From positions 1 to 64,000 of the forward strand of contig CASEDP010000006.1 of the NCBI GenBank assembly GCA_949286835.1: a stretch of 64,000 bases of DNA, written 5' to 3'. The stretch is from an uncultured Clostridia bacterium (lineage in GTDB: Bacteria; Bacillota; Clostridia; Christensenellales; Borkfalkiaceae). This document shows positions 1-12,293 of this stretch, in pieces; the stretch's first letter is position 1, and each line of letters opens with the position of its first letter. The notes beneath the pieces are model-generated. The model worked only from the letters and a program-made list of their open reading frames with translations. It had not been told where the DNA came from and did no database searches. The translations under genes and the position numbers were made by a program.

Positions 1-28
1 GACAGTATTTTTGATTTCGTCAATTTTG

Positions 29-34
29 ATTATA
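29..34 (-). promoter_or_regulatory. Possible extended -10 element facing out of the window
   Basis: On the minus strand a TATAAT hexamer is preceded by TGG, giving an extended -10 (TGn-TATAAT). No good -35 hexamer lies 17 nt upstream. If real, it would drive a gene to the left of the window. Confidence 0.3.
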
Positions 35-106
35 CCACAAGATCTCTGTATGAGCCTTTTTTTGCCCACAGGTGTTGCACTTAATATTGTAATTCACCTG
101 CACGAT

Positions 107-143
107 AAAATCCCGCCGCGCAACTTTTGCGCGGCGGGATTTT
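107..143. terminator. Bidirectional rho-independent terminator
   Basis: A perfect 15-bp stem (AAAATCCCGCCGCGC with its complement) has a short A/T-rich loop and T runs on both sides. It lies 26 nt past the stop codon of the minus-strand membrane protein gene and ends that transcription unit. The rest of 1-168 holds no gene that I can see. Confidence 0.85.
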
Positions 144-168
144 TAAATAAATTTTAAGATAATAAAAG

Positions 169-1203
169 TCAGTTGTTTCCCCCGTCGCCGAAGATGGAAT
201 TGATTATTCCCTTGCCGAGTTTTTTGCCTATCTTTTCCTTGAGAGAGGGCTTTTTGGGCTTCTCCGCCACCTCTATGCTGCCCTCCAGGTTCATATCCTT
301 ACAGGGGTTGACGTTGACATAGCCGCACTCCTCCGCATAGCCGAACACGTTTTTGAGCACGCCCTCCGTGACCGCCTTGTCCTCTTCGGGAACGAGCTCC
401 AATGCGGAATAGATGTTGCTTACGGTGATGGTCTGGATGTACTTCCTGCCGAGCGAAGGCAGAAGGTTGCCGTCGACAATCCTGCCTATGTCCTCAACAT
501 ATTCCTTGCTTACCTTTTTTATCGTCTTGTGATTTCCGTTATCGGAAACGAGGAGCTGATACCACTCCAGCACGACGAACGAAAAACGCCTTCTAATCTT
601 CGTGGGCGAGAGCAGCCAGCGGGCAAGTCCGCCGAAGCCGCCGAAGATGAGCGGCAGTGCGGAGAAGATGACGAATACTATGGAAACTATCGTTGCGACG
701 GTGTTGAGCGCGATCGACATACTGTCGTCCGTGCCCGAAATTGCGCTTATGACTATCGCCGTGATACCCATAATAAGCGACACGACGCGCGTCACGTACC
801 GCAAAATCTTGAGGGTGTTGTTCTTCTTTTTTACATTTTTGGTCGTAGAGCTGCGCGACGACACAATCGAAAAGACTATGACGGCGACGGTGAGCGCGGC
901 ATAGACGCCGATTATCGTATATATTATTACCTGCGACGCAAGCGAAGTTATCTTGGTTATGCCGCTGAATATCATAAACGCGACGTACAGCAGCGTAAAA
1001 CAGATTGAGCCTATCGTGCCGACAAAGTTGAGCCTGCGCTTTATCTGCGCCCTGTTGGCATATACCGACTTGATAAGGCACCTTATGTCGTAGACGTCCT
1101 TGGCGAGTGTGAACGCCTCGTCCGCGGATATCTTGTGTATGACCTTCCTCGGGTCCTGCACGGTTTCCGTCTGTTCTTCGCCTGAATATCTTTCATCTCT
1201 CAT
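169..1203 (-). CDS. Four-helix membrane protein of unknown function
   Basis: I do not recognise the family. The 344-aa product has a charged N-terminal stretch of about 55 residues, then four hydrophobic segments at roughly residues 60-80, 92-115, 137-157 and 164-187, arranged as two hairpins separated by a Lys-rich cytosolic loop (about 120-132). A soluble C-terminal half of about 140 residues follows and ends in a basic, Lys-rich tail and GDGGNN. There is no signal peptide or enzymatic motif. The ATG at 1203 has an AGGGGA Shine-Dalgarno site. It starts 15 nt after the ABC-F gene and is probably the last gene of the unit radical SAM, ABC-F, membrane protein, since a strong terminator follows. 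Existence is well supported by length and context; function is open. Confidence 0.8.
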   Translation of the reverse strand: MRDERYSGEEQTETVQDPRKVIHKISADEAFTLAKDVYDIRCLIKSVYANRAQIKRRLNFVGTIGSICFTLLYVAFMIFSGITKITSLASQVIIYTIIGVYAALTVAVIVFSIVSSRSSTTKNVKKKNNTLKILRYVTRVVSLIMGITAIVISAISGTDDSMSIALNTVATIVSIVFVIFSALPLIFGGFGGLARWLLSPTKIRRRFSFVVLEWYQLLVSDNGNHKTIKKVSKEYVEDIGRIVDGNLLPSLGRKYIQTITVSNIYSALELVPEEDKAVTEGVLKNVFGYAEECGYVNVNPCKDMNLEGSIEVAEKPKKPSLKEKIGKKLGKGIINSIFGDGGNN

Positions 1204-1218
1204 AGCAATATTCCCCTT

Positions 1219-3111
1219 TTACAACAGTTGTCCGTAGAGCGCGTAGAGCTCTTCGAGGTCGGCGCGCACAGACTGTAACTTTTCGAGCACGCCGTTGAGT
1301 TTTTTATAGTCGCCCGTCACGTCGGGGTCGGAAAGGCTGGCGTTGAGCTGCCCTTCCTCCTCTTCGAGCGAGGCAATTTCGCCCTCTATCCGCTTGATTT
1401 CCGCCTTTTTCTTCGCCTCTTCCGCCCTGTCCTTCTTAGAGCGGTAAGACGTCTCTCTCTGTCTTTCGTATTCGGCGCGGCGGAGCATTTCTTCCCGCTC
1501 CTCTTCCTGCCTTTTAAGCCTTGCCTTTTCCTCTTTGTATCCCTCGTAGCCGCCGTCATACTGCGCAAGTTTGCCGCCCTCTATTTCAATTACCCTGTCG
1601 GCGAGCGCCGTGATGAAGTATCTGTCGTGGGAGACGAAGATGACCGTGCCGTCGAACTCCTTAAGGGCGCTTTCGAGGCTCTCCCTTGCGGGCAAATCGA
1701 GGTGGTTTGTCGGCTCGTCGAAGACGAGGACGTTTCCGTGCGAATTTTCAAACACGCACAGCGCGAGCTTCGCCCTCTCCCCGCCCGAGAGTTCGCCGAC
1801 CTTTTTGTGCATATCTTCGGGAAACAGCCCGCACCTTGCGAGCGACGCCCTGACCTCCGTCTGGGAATAGGCGACGTGACGCGACCACAGCTCGTCCAGC
1901 ACGGTATTATGCGGGTCGAGGTTGGCGTTTTCCTGGTCGTAGAGCGAAAACTTTACGAACCTTCCGACAGTTATCGCGCGGTTTCCGCCGCCGCACACCT
2001 CGTGCAGAAGCGTAGATTTTCCCGCGCCGTTTTCGCCGACGATAGCCACCTTCTGACCGCGCATAATTTTAAACTGCCCCGCTGATATGAGGCGTTTGCC
2101 GCCTATTTCGAGATTTAATTCGTCGCAGCTTAAAACTATCTCTGCAGGGCGGTCGGAACAGGTAAATTTAAAACGCGGCGGGGCAGGCGGAGTGAAAGGC
2201 TTTTCGAGAATTTCCATTCTTTCGAGTTTATTCACTCTGCTCTGCGCCGACCTTGCCGTGGTTGCGCGGACGATGTTCTTATCTATATACGTCTGCAACT
2301 TTTTTATCTCTTCCTGCTGCTTTTCGTACTCCTTGAGGGCAAGTGCATACGCCTCCGATTTGAGTACTTTGTACTTTGAATAGCTGCCGGAATATGAGGT
2401 TAGCTTTTTGTTCTCTATCTCTATCGTCGTGCCCGTAACCCTGTCGAGGAAATATCTGTCGTGAGAGACGACGAATATCGCGCCCCTGAACGACAGCAGA
2501 TAGTCCTCCAGCCAGTAGAGCGTATTTATGTCGAGGTGGTTTGTCGGCTCGTCCAGAATGAGGAGATCGGGCTGTTCCAGAAGCAGCCTTGCGAGCTTTA
2601 GCCTCGTCTTTTCGCCGCCCGACATCGTATCTATATGTCTGTCGTAGAAGTCGGAAAAGCCCATTCCGTTGAGCACCGTCTTTATGCGCACTTCGACGTT
2701 GTATGCGTCTGTGGCGGCGACATATTTATTCAGGCTTTCAAGCCGCGCCGACAGCCTTGCATATTCCTGCCCGCCGTACTCGCACGCGGTGAGCGCCGAA
2801 GATATTTCGCTGATTTTTCCGATTGCCGACAGCTCCTCGCGGAACACAGAAAGCATCTCCGCATAGACGGTATTGCCGCTTTCATAGCCGCCGTTCTGTT
2901 CGAGATAGCCAATTTTTATGCCGTTCCTTACATTCACGCTGCCGCTGTCCGCCGTAAGCTGACCGAGCATAAGCTTTATAAGCGTCGTCTTGCCCGCGCC
3001 GTTTTCGCCGACGAGGGCTATGCGCGCCCCTTCGTTTACGGCAAAGTTGACATCTGATAATATTAAGTTGTCACCGTAGCCGAAGGCGACGTCTTTAAAC
3101 TCTGTAAGCAT
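1219..3111 (-). CDS. ABC-F family ATP-binding protein
   Basis: This 630-aa soluble protein has two ABC ATPase domains in one chain and no membrane segments, the hallmark of the ABC-F family that acts on ribosomes (translation factors or antibiotic-resistance proteins). Both Walker A motifs are present (GENGAGKTT near residue 36, GENGAGKST in the second half), as are two signature motifs (SGGEKTRLKL and LSGGERAKLAL) and two Walker B regions reading LDEPTNHLD or FDEPTNHLD. A charged linker separates the domains, and the last 90 residues form a Lys/Glu-rich coiled coil, as in the YdiF/Uup branches. The ATG lies 3 nt after the stop of the radical SAM gene, so the two are probably co-transcribed. 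Which ABC-F subgroup it belongs to cannot be settled by eye. Confidence 0.93.
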   Translation of the reverse strand: MLTEFKDVAFGYGDNLILSDVNFAVNEGARIALVGENGAGKTTLIKLMLGQLTADSGSVNVRNGIKIGYLEQNGGYESGNTVYAEMLSVFREELSAIGKISEISSALTACEYGGQEYARLSARLESLNKYVAATDAYNVEVRIKTVLNGMGFSDFYDRHIDTMSGGEKTRLKLARLLLEQPDLLILDEPTNHLDINTLYWLEDYLLSFRGAIFVVSHDRYFLDRVTGTTIEIENKKLTSYSGSYSKYKVLKSEAYALALKEYEKQQEEIKKLQTYIDKNIVRATTARSAQSRVNKLERMEILEKPFTPPAPPRFKFTCSDRPAEIVLSCDELNLEIGGKRLISAGQFKIMRGQKVAIVGENGAGKSTLLHEVCGGGNRAITVGRFVKFSLYDQENANLDPHNTVLDELWSRHVAYSQTEVRASLARCGLFPEDMHKKVGELSGGERAKLALCVFENSHGNVLVFDEPTNHLDLPARESLESALKEFDGTVIFVSHDRYFITALADRVIEIEGGKLAQYDGGYEGYKEEKARLKRQEEEREEMLRRAEYERQRETSYRSKKDRAEEAKKKAEIKRIEGEIASLEEEEGQLNASLSDPDVTGDYKKLNGVLEKLQSVRADLEELYALYGQLL

Positions 3112-3114
3112 ATG

Positions 3115-3969
3115 TCAATAGTCCCAATCGGGCACGAAAGCCCTGTCCGAACTTGTCCTGTCCTGCAAAAAAACGTTCTTTAAGCCGTATGCGCGCACGG
3201 CGTCCAGCGCGGCGGCATATTCCCTCTTTGTTATGGAACGCCGAAGTTCGGGAAAATTTTCAGCCTCGCCCATAGGCGTGAACTGGCTCATCAGGCTGAA
3301 ATATACGCCGTCGCCCAATTTTGACACAAGCTCTATTATCTTTACGCTGTCATAGACGGCGAGCGGCATTATGAGGTGCCTTATTATGCAGCCCGACAGC
3401 ATTTTGCCCTTTTCATCGAACGCGGCGGGCTTTTTTGCCATAAACTCCACCGCGGGAAGGGCGTATTTTGCATAGTCCTCCCTGCCCGTGTACCGCTTGG
3501 AGAGCAGCGGGTCTATGAACTTTAAATCGGGAAGGTATATGTCAGTAAAGCTGTCGGCAATTTTCAGCGTTTCAATCTTTTCATACGAATGTGTGTTGTA
3601 GACGACGGGGATTTTGGGGCGGTATATTGCAAACGCCTCCGCAATCCTGTCGACGTAATGCGTGGGGGTGACGAGATTTATGTTGTCCGCGCCCCTCTCC
3701 TCCAGCTCGCGGAAGATGTCGGCAAGTTCGCTAACGGTTATGTCCTTACCTCGCCTGTTGTGCGAAAGGTCGTAGTTCTGGCAGAACGCGCACCTTAAAG
3801 AACAGCCGCAGAAGAATACGCAGCCGCTGCCCTTCGAGAAGGAAACAGGCGGCTCCTCGAACGGATGAAGATAGTATTTTGCAATTTTTATGCCCGAAGC
3901 GCCGCACCTGCCCAGCTCGCCGACAGCTCTGTCGGCGCCGCAGTTTACGGGGCAAAGATAACATTTCAT
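3115..3969 (-). CDS. Radical SAM protein, pyruvate-formate-lyase-activating-enzyme-like
   Basis: The 284-aa protein carries the radical SAM cluster motif CxxxCxxC as C56-S-L-R-C60-A-F-C63, which binds a [4Fe-4S] cluster and SAM. Additional cysteines at 3, 6, 10 and 22 form an N-terminal metal-site-like cluster. The body resembles PflA-like uncharacterised radical SAM proteins (AmmeMemoRadiSam-type), with a typical TPTHYVD segment. No glycyl-radical enzyme is adjacent, so the substrate is unknown. It is the first gene of a minus-strand unit with the ABC-F gene and a membrane protein. The ATG at 3969 has no Shine-Dalgarno sequence; instead a -10 hexamer (TAGAAT) ends 6 nt before it, suggesting a leaderless transcript. 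Confidence 0.88.
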   Translation of the reverse strand: MKCYLCPVNCGADRAVGELGRCGASGIKIAKYYLHPFEEPPVSFSKGSGCVFFCGCSLRCAFCQNYDLSHNRRGKDITVSELADIFRELEERGADNINLVTPTHYVDRIAEAFAIYRPKIPVVYNTHSYEKIETLKIADSFTDIYLPDLKFIDPLLSKRYTGREDYAKYALPAVEFMAKKPAAFDEKGKMLSGCIIRHLIMPLAVYDSVKIIELVSKLGDGVYFSLMSQFTPMGEAENFPELRRSITKREYAAALDAVRAYGLKNVFLQDRTSSDRAFVPDWDY

Positions 3970-3975
3970 ATAACC

Positions 3976-4004
3976 ATTCTACCATATCGCATAAAAAATG
4001 TAAA
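3976..4004 (-). promoter_or_regulatory. Sigma-A promoter of the radical SAM gene, predicted leaderless
   Basis: Minus strand: TTTACA, 17 nt, TAGAAT with an upstream TGG (extended -10). Exactly 6 nt separate the -10 from the ATG at 3969, which places the expected start of transcription on the start codon. Confidence 0.65.
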
Positions 4005-4019
4005 CCTATGCGCTTTTAT

Positions 4020-4048
4020 TTGACAATACAATTTTTTACTGTTATAAT
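4020..4048 (+). promoter_or_regulatory. Consensus sigma-A promoter of the metK leader
   Basis: TTGACA, 17-nt spacer, TATAAT: a perfect consensus match immediately upstream of the SAM riboswitch. It is divergent from the radical SAM promoter. Confidence 0.9.
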
Positions 4049-4057
4049 TTCTGCCGT

Positions 4058-4146
4058 AACCTATAGAGAGTGTGCGAGAGAACGGCTCTGCGACCACACA
4101 GCAACCTGCAACGCAAGGTGCTAAGACCGTACCGATGGGGAGAATA
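4058..4146 (+). promoter_or_regulatory. SAM-I (S-box) riboswitch
   Basis: The leader shows the S-box order: AGAGAG, a P2 stem (TGTG with CACA) closed around GCGAGAGAACGG, then CAGCAACC, a P3 hairpin ending AAGGTGCTAA, and a P4 of the form CC...GG before GAGAATA. SAM-I riboswitches bind SAM and favour termination when it is plentiful. It sits between a consensus promoter and a terminator ahead of metK, so metK and comF should be expressed when SAM is low. Confidence 0.9.
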
Positions 4147-4157
4147 TTTTGTTTGAA

Positions 4158-4186
4158 CCGTTCGGAAGCCGAACGGCATTTTTTTT
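4158..4186 (+). terminator. Riboswitch expression-platform terminator before metK
   Basis: CCGTTCGG, AAG loop, CCGAACGG, then CA and eight T. It lies inside the leader, 29 nt before the metK ATG, so it is the off-state hairpin of the SAM riboswitch. Confidence 0.92.
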
Positions 4187-4214
4187 GCAAATAAACTTTA
4201 TTGAAGGACTGTAT

Positions 4215-5384
4215 ATGAAGAAATTTTTTACAAGCGAAAGCGTGACCGAAGGACATCCCGACAAGGTCTGCGACAACATCTCCGATGCGATTGTGGACGC
4301 AATCTACGCAAAGGACAGCAATGCGCGCTGTGCGGTGGAATGCTGCGCGGCATATGACAGACTGCTGATTATGGGCGAAGTGACGACGACCGCCGAAGTC
4401 GACTATGAGGCGATTGCAAGGCAGACGATAAAGAATATCGGCTATGATTTCGGCACGTTCAGCTATGACAAGTGCAAGATATCGGTTGCGATACACACGC
4501 AGAGCCCCGACATTGCCCTTGGCGTCAACAACTCTATGGAGAACAAGTCAGGCGCGGAGGACAAGGAGGACGAACTCGGCGCGGGCGACCAGGGAATGAT
4601 GTTCGGCTATGCCTGCAGGGAGACCGAAGAGCTTATGCCCCTTCCCCTTATGCTCGCCCACAAGCTCGCAAAGAAGCTCACGGAGGTCAGGAAGAACGGC
4701 ACCCTCCGCTATCTCCGCCCCGACGGAAAGACGCAGGTCACTGCGGAATATGACGACGGCGTGCCCTCAAGGATAGACGCTATCGTTATATCCTCCCAGC
4801 ACGACGACAGCGTGACGCAGGAGCAGCTCCGAAAGGACATTATAGAGTATGTAATAAAGGCGGTCGTGCCCGCGCATCTGCTCGACGATAACACCAAATA
4901 CTTTGTCAACCCGACGGGCAGGTTCCTGATTGGCGGACCCGAGGGCGACAGCGGTCTGACGGGCAGGAAGATTATAGTAGATACCTACGGCGGCGCGTGC
5001 GCGCACGGCGGCGGCGCATTTTCTGGCAAGGACCCCACAAAGGTCGACCGCTCGGCGACGTATATGGCGAGGTATATCTGCAAAAACCTCGTTGCGGCAG
5101 GGCTGTGCGACAGAGTTGAACTCCAGGTGGCGTATGCGATAGGCGTTTCCCGCCCCGTTTCGGTGTTCATAGACACGTTCGGCACGGGCAAGCTTGCCGA
5201 CGACGCCATTGCAGAGATTGTAAATAGGGAGTTTGACCTCCGCCCCTATGCGATTATCAGAACGCTCGACTTAAGGCGCCCCATATACCTCAACACTGCC
5301 GCTTACGGACATTTCGGCAAGGACGAACTGCCCTGGGAAAAGTGCGACAGGACGGGCGACCTTAAGAAATACCTTACAAAATGA
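4215..5384 (+). CDS. metK: S-adenosylmethionine synthetase
   Basis: MetK makes SAM from methionine and ATP in the cytoplasm. The 389-aa protein has the family signatures [15 protein letters not shown] at the N-terminus, [13 protein letters not shown], and [16 protein letters not shown] (P-loop-like region). Length is normal for the family. I chose the ATG at 4215, preceded by GAAGGA 6 nt upstream; the longer reading frame from 4149 would start inside the terminator hairpin. Expression is controlled by the SAM riboswitch. The last 4 nt overlap the start of comF (ATGA), so the two genes are translationally coupled. Together with mtnN and luxS at 56.5-57.6 kb it covers synthesis and recycling around the SAM cycle. 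Confidence 0.98.
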   Translation: MKKFFTSESVTEGHPDKVCDNISDAIVDAIYAKDSNARCAVECCAAYDRLLIMGEVTTTAEVDYEAIARQTIKNIGYDFGTFSYDKCKISVAIHTQSPDIALGVNNSMENKSGAEDKEDELGAGDQGMMFGYACRETEELMPLPLMLAHKLAKKLTEVRKNGTLRYLRPDGKTQVTAEYDDGVPSRIDAIVISSQHDDSVTQEQLRKDIIEYVIKAVVPAHLLDDNTKYFVNPTGRFLIGGPEGDSGLTGRKIIVDTYGGACAHGGGAFSGKDPTKVDRSATYMARYICKNLVAAGLCDRVELQVAYAIGVSRPVSVFIDTFGTGKLADDAIAEIVNREFDLRPYAIIRTLDLRRPIYLNTAAYGHFGKDELPWEKCDRTGDLKKYLTK

Positions 5385-6088
5385 AGCTTTTAAGGCGCAT
5401 TGCCGACCTGCTCTTCCCAGAAAATCTGACCTGCAACATATGCGGGAGGGAGATTTTTGACGGGGGATATCTGTGCGGCGAATGCGCAAAGACGCTGACA
5501 ATGAACGACAGAGCGACCTGCCCCGTCTGCGGGCGCAGGACGAAGTTCAACGCGCTCTGCCTCGAGTGCAAGGACAAGGCGCCTCCCTATAAAAAGGCTG
5601 TTTCCGCGACGATATACGAGGGCGGCGCGGCGAGACTTATAATAGCGTTCAAGAGCGGTTCGCCCTACCTCAAGCGCTATTTTGCAGAGCTGTTGGAGCC
5701 GAAGTGCAGGCAGCTTGTCGGCGCGGACAGCATATGCTATGTGCCGATGACGGCAAAGGCAAAGCGCAAACGCGGATATAACCAGTCCGAAATACTTGCG
5801 AGGGAACTTGCGGAGCGCCTCTCCCTTCCCCTACTAAAGGGTGCGATCGTCAAGAAGAAGGACACGAAGAGCCAGAAAACGCTGTCTTTCAAGGACAGAG
5901 CGGAAAACCTCAAGGGCAGCTTTACCGCATATAGGGAAAAGGTTGCGGGGAAGAGCATAATTCTCGTCGACGACGTTCTGACCACGGGCGCAACCGCGGA
6001 GGCGATTACGCGGGAGCTCCTCAAAAAGGGCGCAAAGTGCGTCTATCTTGCGACGGTTGCTTCGGTCGAGTTCAAAAGACCGCTTTAA
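5381..6088 (+). CDS. comF: ComF family protein (phosphoribosyltransferase-like)
   Basis: The 235-aa protein has an N-terminal four-cysteine zinc-finger-like region (CNIC...CGEC, then CPVC...CLEC within residues 15-65) followed by a type I phosphoribosyltransferase fold with the PRPP-binding motif [12 protein letters not shown] near residue 190. This is the ComF/GntX layout. In competent bacteria ComF helps take up single-stranded DNA; in many non-competent species its role is unclear. It overlaps metK by 4 nt and is followed by a strong terminator, so it is the second gene of a SAM-riboswitch operon, an unusual partner for a DNA-uptake gene. No comFA helicase is nearby. Confidence 0.9.
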   Translation: MKLLRRIADLLFPENLTCNICGREIFDGGYLCGECAKTLTMNDRATCPVCGRRTKFNALCLECKDKAPPYKKAVSATIYEGGAARLIIAFKSGSPYLKRYFAELLEPKCRQLVGADSICYVPMTAKAKRKRGYNQSEILARELAERLSLPLLKGAIVKKKDTKSQKTLSFKDRAENLKGSFTAYREKVAGKSIILVDDVLTTGATAEAITRELLKKGAKCVYLATVASVEFKRPL

Positions 6089-6112
6089 ATTTTCAGTTTT
6101 ATAAAATAAGTT

Positions 6113-6149
6113 GAGGCGGGCGGCATTTAAAAAAAATGCCGCCCGCCTC
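6113..6149. terminator. Bidirectional terminator between comF and the tandem-XRE gene
   Basis: A perfect 16-bp stem (GAGGCGGGCGGCATTT and its complement) around a short A loop, with T-rich tracts downstream. It separates the converging comF and XRE genes. Confidence 0.85.
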
Positions 6150-6162
6150 TGTCGTTATTTTT

Positions 6163-6606
6163 TTATTGAACTCTGCCGAGCACAAAGTCGACGGAACAGT
6201 CGAAAAACTGCGCGACCTTGACGAGATTGTCGATTGAAGGCAAAGTCTTGCCGATAAGCCAATTATAGAGCACGCTCCAAGAGGTCTTTGTCTGCTTTAT
6301 GAAGAGATACTGAGATATGCCCGACTGCACGAAAAGAGCGCGAAGCCGCTCTGAAAAAACGCCGACGGGCTTATAAATTTCATCCTCGCAGGGGTATTCC
6401 TTTAACCCGAGCAAAAAATCCGCAGAACAGTTGAAATATTCGATAAGATCTATGAACGTCCTGTAATTCGGCGCATTTTTCGCGTTGAGAATATCGGAAA
6501 ATTTTGACCGACCCGAGCCGAGAATTTCCGCTAACTGTACCTGATTTAAATTGTGTTCAGCCATAAGCTCTTTGAGGCTTTCAGACAGTTTCGACAAATT
6601 TACCAT
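6163..6606 (-). CDS. Tandem XRE-type helix-turn-helix regulator
   Basis: The 147-aa protein contains two Cro/C1-type DNA-binding domains in a row. Repeat 1 (about residues 7-67) has NLNQVQLAEILGSGRSKFSD and ends with CSADFLLGL. Repeat 2 (about 85-147) has GISQYLFIKQTKTSWSVLYN and ends with CSVDFVLGR. The shared ending shows internal duplication. There is no effector or membrane domain. A monomer with two HTH domains could bind a direct or spaced repeat. The ATG has AAAGG upstream. It is divergent from a 62-aa gene, a natural candidate target. Confidence 0.85.
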   Translation of the reverse strand: MVNLSKLSESLKELMAEHNLNQVQLAEILGSGRSKFSDILNAKNAPNYRTFIDLIEYFNCSADFLLGLKEYPCEDEIYKPVGVFSERLRALFVQSGISQYLFIKQTKTSWSVLYNWLIGKTLPSIDNLVKVAQFFDCSVDFVLGRVQ

Positions 6607-6657
6607 AAAATAGACCTTTTTCTACAATCTATTCTCTTCTGTTTGGCGACATATTTC

Positions 6658-6686
6658 TTGCCGTGTCGGAAAAAAGAAGGTATAAT
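6658..6686 (+). promoter_or_regulatory. Promoter of the 62-aa gene
   Basis: TTGCCG, 17 nt, TATAAT, followed by a leader of about 55 nt to the ATG at 6749. It lies within the region divergent from the tandem-XRE gene, so it is a possible operator region. Confidence 0.7.
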
Positions 6687-6748
6687 ATAAGTACACAAGG
6701 CAAAGCGCGCTGCCGAGTAGAAAAATCAAAAAGGAGTACATAAGTAAT

Positions 6749-6937
6749 ATGTCAAAACACATCATCAAAAATACCAAAAACGGATACAGGACAGACGAAA
6801 AGATGCTTGCCGAGGAAATAAGGCTTGCGCTTTCGGACTATTTTTGCGGCGAAATAGTAGGCAAAGAAAAAGCCGTCCTCATAAATCTTGAGAACGGACA
6901 GAAATTCAGGCTGACGGTCGAAGAGACAGCCGTATAA
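6749..6937 (+). CDS. Small hypothetical protein (62 aa)
   Basis: I do not recognise the family. The product is a charged, soluble 62-residue protein with no signal peptide, membrane segment or cysteine motif (one Cys). The second half (AVLINLENGQKFRLTVEE) looks like a small beta-rich segment. Evidence that it is a real gene is contextual: it has its own promoter (TTGCCG-17-TATAAT), an AAGGAG site 12 nt upstream of the ATG, and a terminator 31 nt downstream, forming a monocistronic unit. It is divergent from the tandem-XRE regulator, which may control it. Confidence 0.7.
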   Translation: MSKHIIKNTKNGYRTDEKMLAEEIRLALSDYFCGEIVGKEKAVLINLENGQKFRLTVEETAV

Positions 6938-6967
6938 TTTGCATTTATAGTACAGTAGAATTAAAAT

Positions 6968-7001
6968 GCCCCGAGTGCGGAAAATTTTACGCACTCGGGG
7001 C
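6968..7001. terminator. Bidirectional terminator between the 62-aa gene and ligA
   Basis: Perfect 12-bp stem GCCCCGAGTGCG / CGCACTCGGGGC with a 10-nt A/T loop and T-rich flanks on both sides. It serves both converging genes. Confidence 0.9.
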
Positions 7002-7030
7002 GAATTTCTTTTTGTCATAAGTTGAAAATA

Positions 7031-11361
<4,331 letters not shown>

Positions 11362-11430
11362 ATGTCTTATAATATCTCCGCCCTCAATTATACCACGGAC
11401 AAGGCACGGTTAGCAAGGCAATTGCCGACG

Positions 11431-11805
11431 TTATCTGCCCTCTTTTTCTCGGCGGTATTTTTCAAGCGCTTCGACGTATTTCGATGACAGCTCCATTGTA
11501 TAGCGTTGCCTTTCCTCGTAGCTGAGTTTTTCGTACTTCTCCCTGTCGGTAAGCCTTCCTATCGCGTCGGAAACTTCGCCGTAATTGTCAAGAAGTTCCT
11601 TTACCCTCAGATAAAAATCGTCCTTTTCTTCGCCCTTGATTACGTTCTTTACCCTGCTCAACGCATTGCTCCGCGCGCGGATTGCGTTTTTGCCGTTCCT
11701 TTCCGCCTCCAGAGCCGCGCCGTCAACGTCGCGCTGACACTGTTTCCAGAAATCCGACCTCAAGCGCTGTTTTGCCTGCTTTGCCACTGTTTTAAGATTG
11801 TCCAT
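11431..11805 (-). CDS. Small helical hypothetical protein
   Basis: I do not recognise the family with confidence. Starting at the ATG at 11805, which has a GGGGGTGG Shine-Dalgarno site, the product is about 124 aa, strongly charged (many Lys, Arg, Glu) and predicted to be almost entirely alpha-helical and soluble. The frame stays open upstream to 11835, but that extension (rich in Gly, Arg) has no ribosome site. It lies between rpsU and pcrA on the same strand, beyond the rpsU terminator. It could be a DNA- or ribosome-associated factor, but that is only a guess from its composition. Confidence 0.65.
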   Translation of the reverse strand: MDNLKTVAKQAKQRLRSDFWKQCQRDVDGAALEAERNGKNAIRARSNALSRVKNVIKGEEKDDFYLRVKELLDNYGEVSDAIGRLTDREKYEKLSYEERQRYTMELSSKYVEALEKYRREKEGR

Positions 11806-11868
11806 AAGCCACCCCCTGCCGCCGCCGCGACACAAATCATCATATTACGACAGAAAATTAAAAGAAAA

Positions 11869-11899
11869 AACTCCACCAAAGTTCATCTTTGGCAGAGTT
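11869..11899 (-). terminator. Terminator of rpsU
   Basis: Minus strand: AACTCTGCCAAAG, ATGAA loop, CTTTGGTGGAGTT, then a T-rich tail (TTTTCTTTT). Confidence 0.85.
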
Positions 11900-11911
11900 C
11901 TTTAAATTTGC

Positions 11912-12088
11912 TTAGTTCTTATTTCTCTTTCTTGCTGCTTCGCTCTTCTTGCGTCTCTTAACAGAAGGGGATTCGTAGAATTCTTTCTTCCTGAGGTCGC
12001 CGATGATACCGTCGCGCGAGCACTTTCTTTTAAATCTTCTGAGTGCGCTTTCAACAGATTCGTTTTCGCCTACCTTGATTGTCGACAT
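11912..12088 (-). CDS. rpsU: 30S ribosomal protein S21
   Basis: S21 is a small basic protein of the 30S platform near the anti-Shine-Dalgarno region of 16S rRNA. The 58-aa product begins [20 protein letters not shown] and ends in a basic tail ([15 protein letters not shown]), as usual. I chose the ATG at 12088 because GGGGAGGTG lies 9 nt upstream; an in-frame GTG at 12100 lies inside that ribosome site and is unlikely. It is a single gene bounded by its own terminator. Confidence 0.95.
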   Translation of the reverse strand: MSTIKVGENESVESALRRFKRKCSRDGIIGDLRKKEFYESPSVKRRKKSEAARKRNKN

Positions 12089-12236
12089 CTTTTCTTTCAC
12101 CTCCCCTTGCGCTAAATTTGCGCCGCCTTGCGAACGCTAAAAGATTATAACAAAGACAACTTAGTTTTGTCAAACGATTTTACCGTGTTTAAGTCAATTT
12201 CATACGGAAAAATATGCATACGGAAAACAAATAAAA

Positions 12237-12276
12237 AGGGCGGAAAACTGACGCATTATGTCGCCTCTTCCGCCCT
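12237..12276 (-). terminator. Terminator of the DUF378 gene
   Basis: Minus strand stem AGGGCGGAA / TTCCGCCCT with a loop of about 22 nt, followed by TTTTTA. It lies 17 nt past the stop codon. Confidence 0.7.
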
Positions 12277-12293
12277 TTCGTCATTGAAGTTTT

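Noticed and set aside
4149..4214. Longer MetK start
   Set aside because: The extra 22 codons cover the riboswitch terminator; the ATG at 4215 matches the family start and has a ribosome site.
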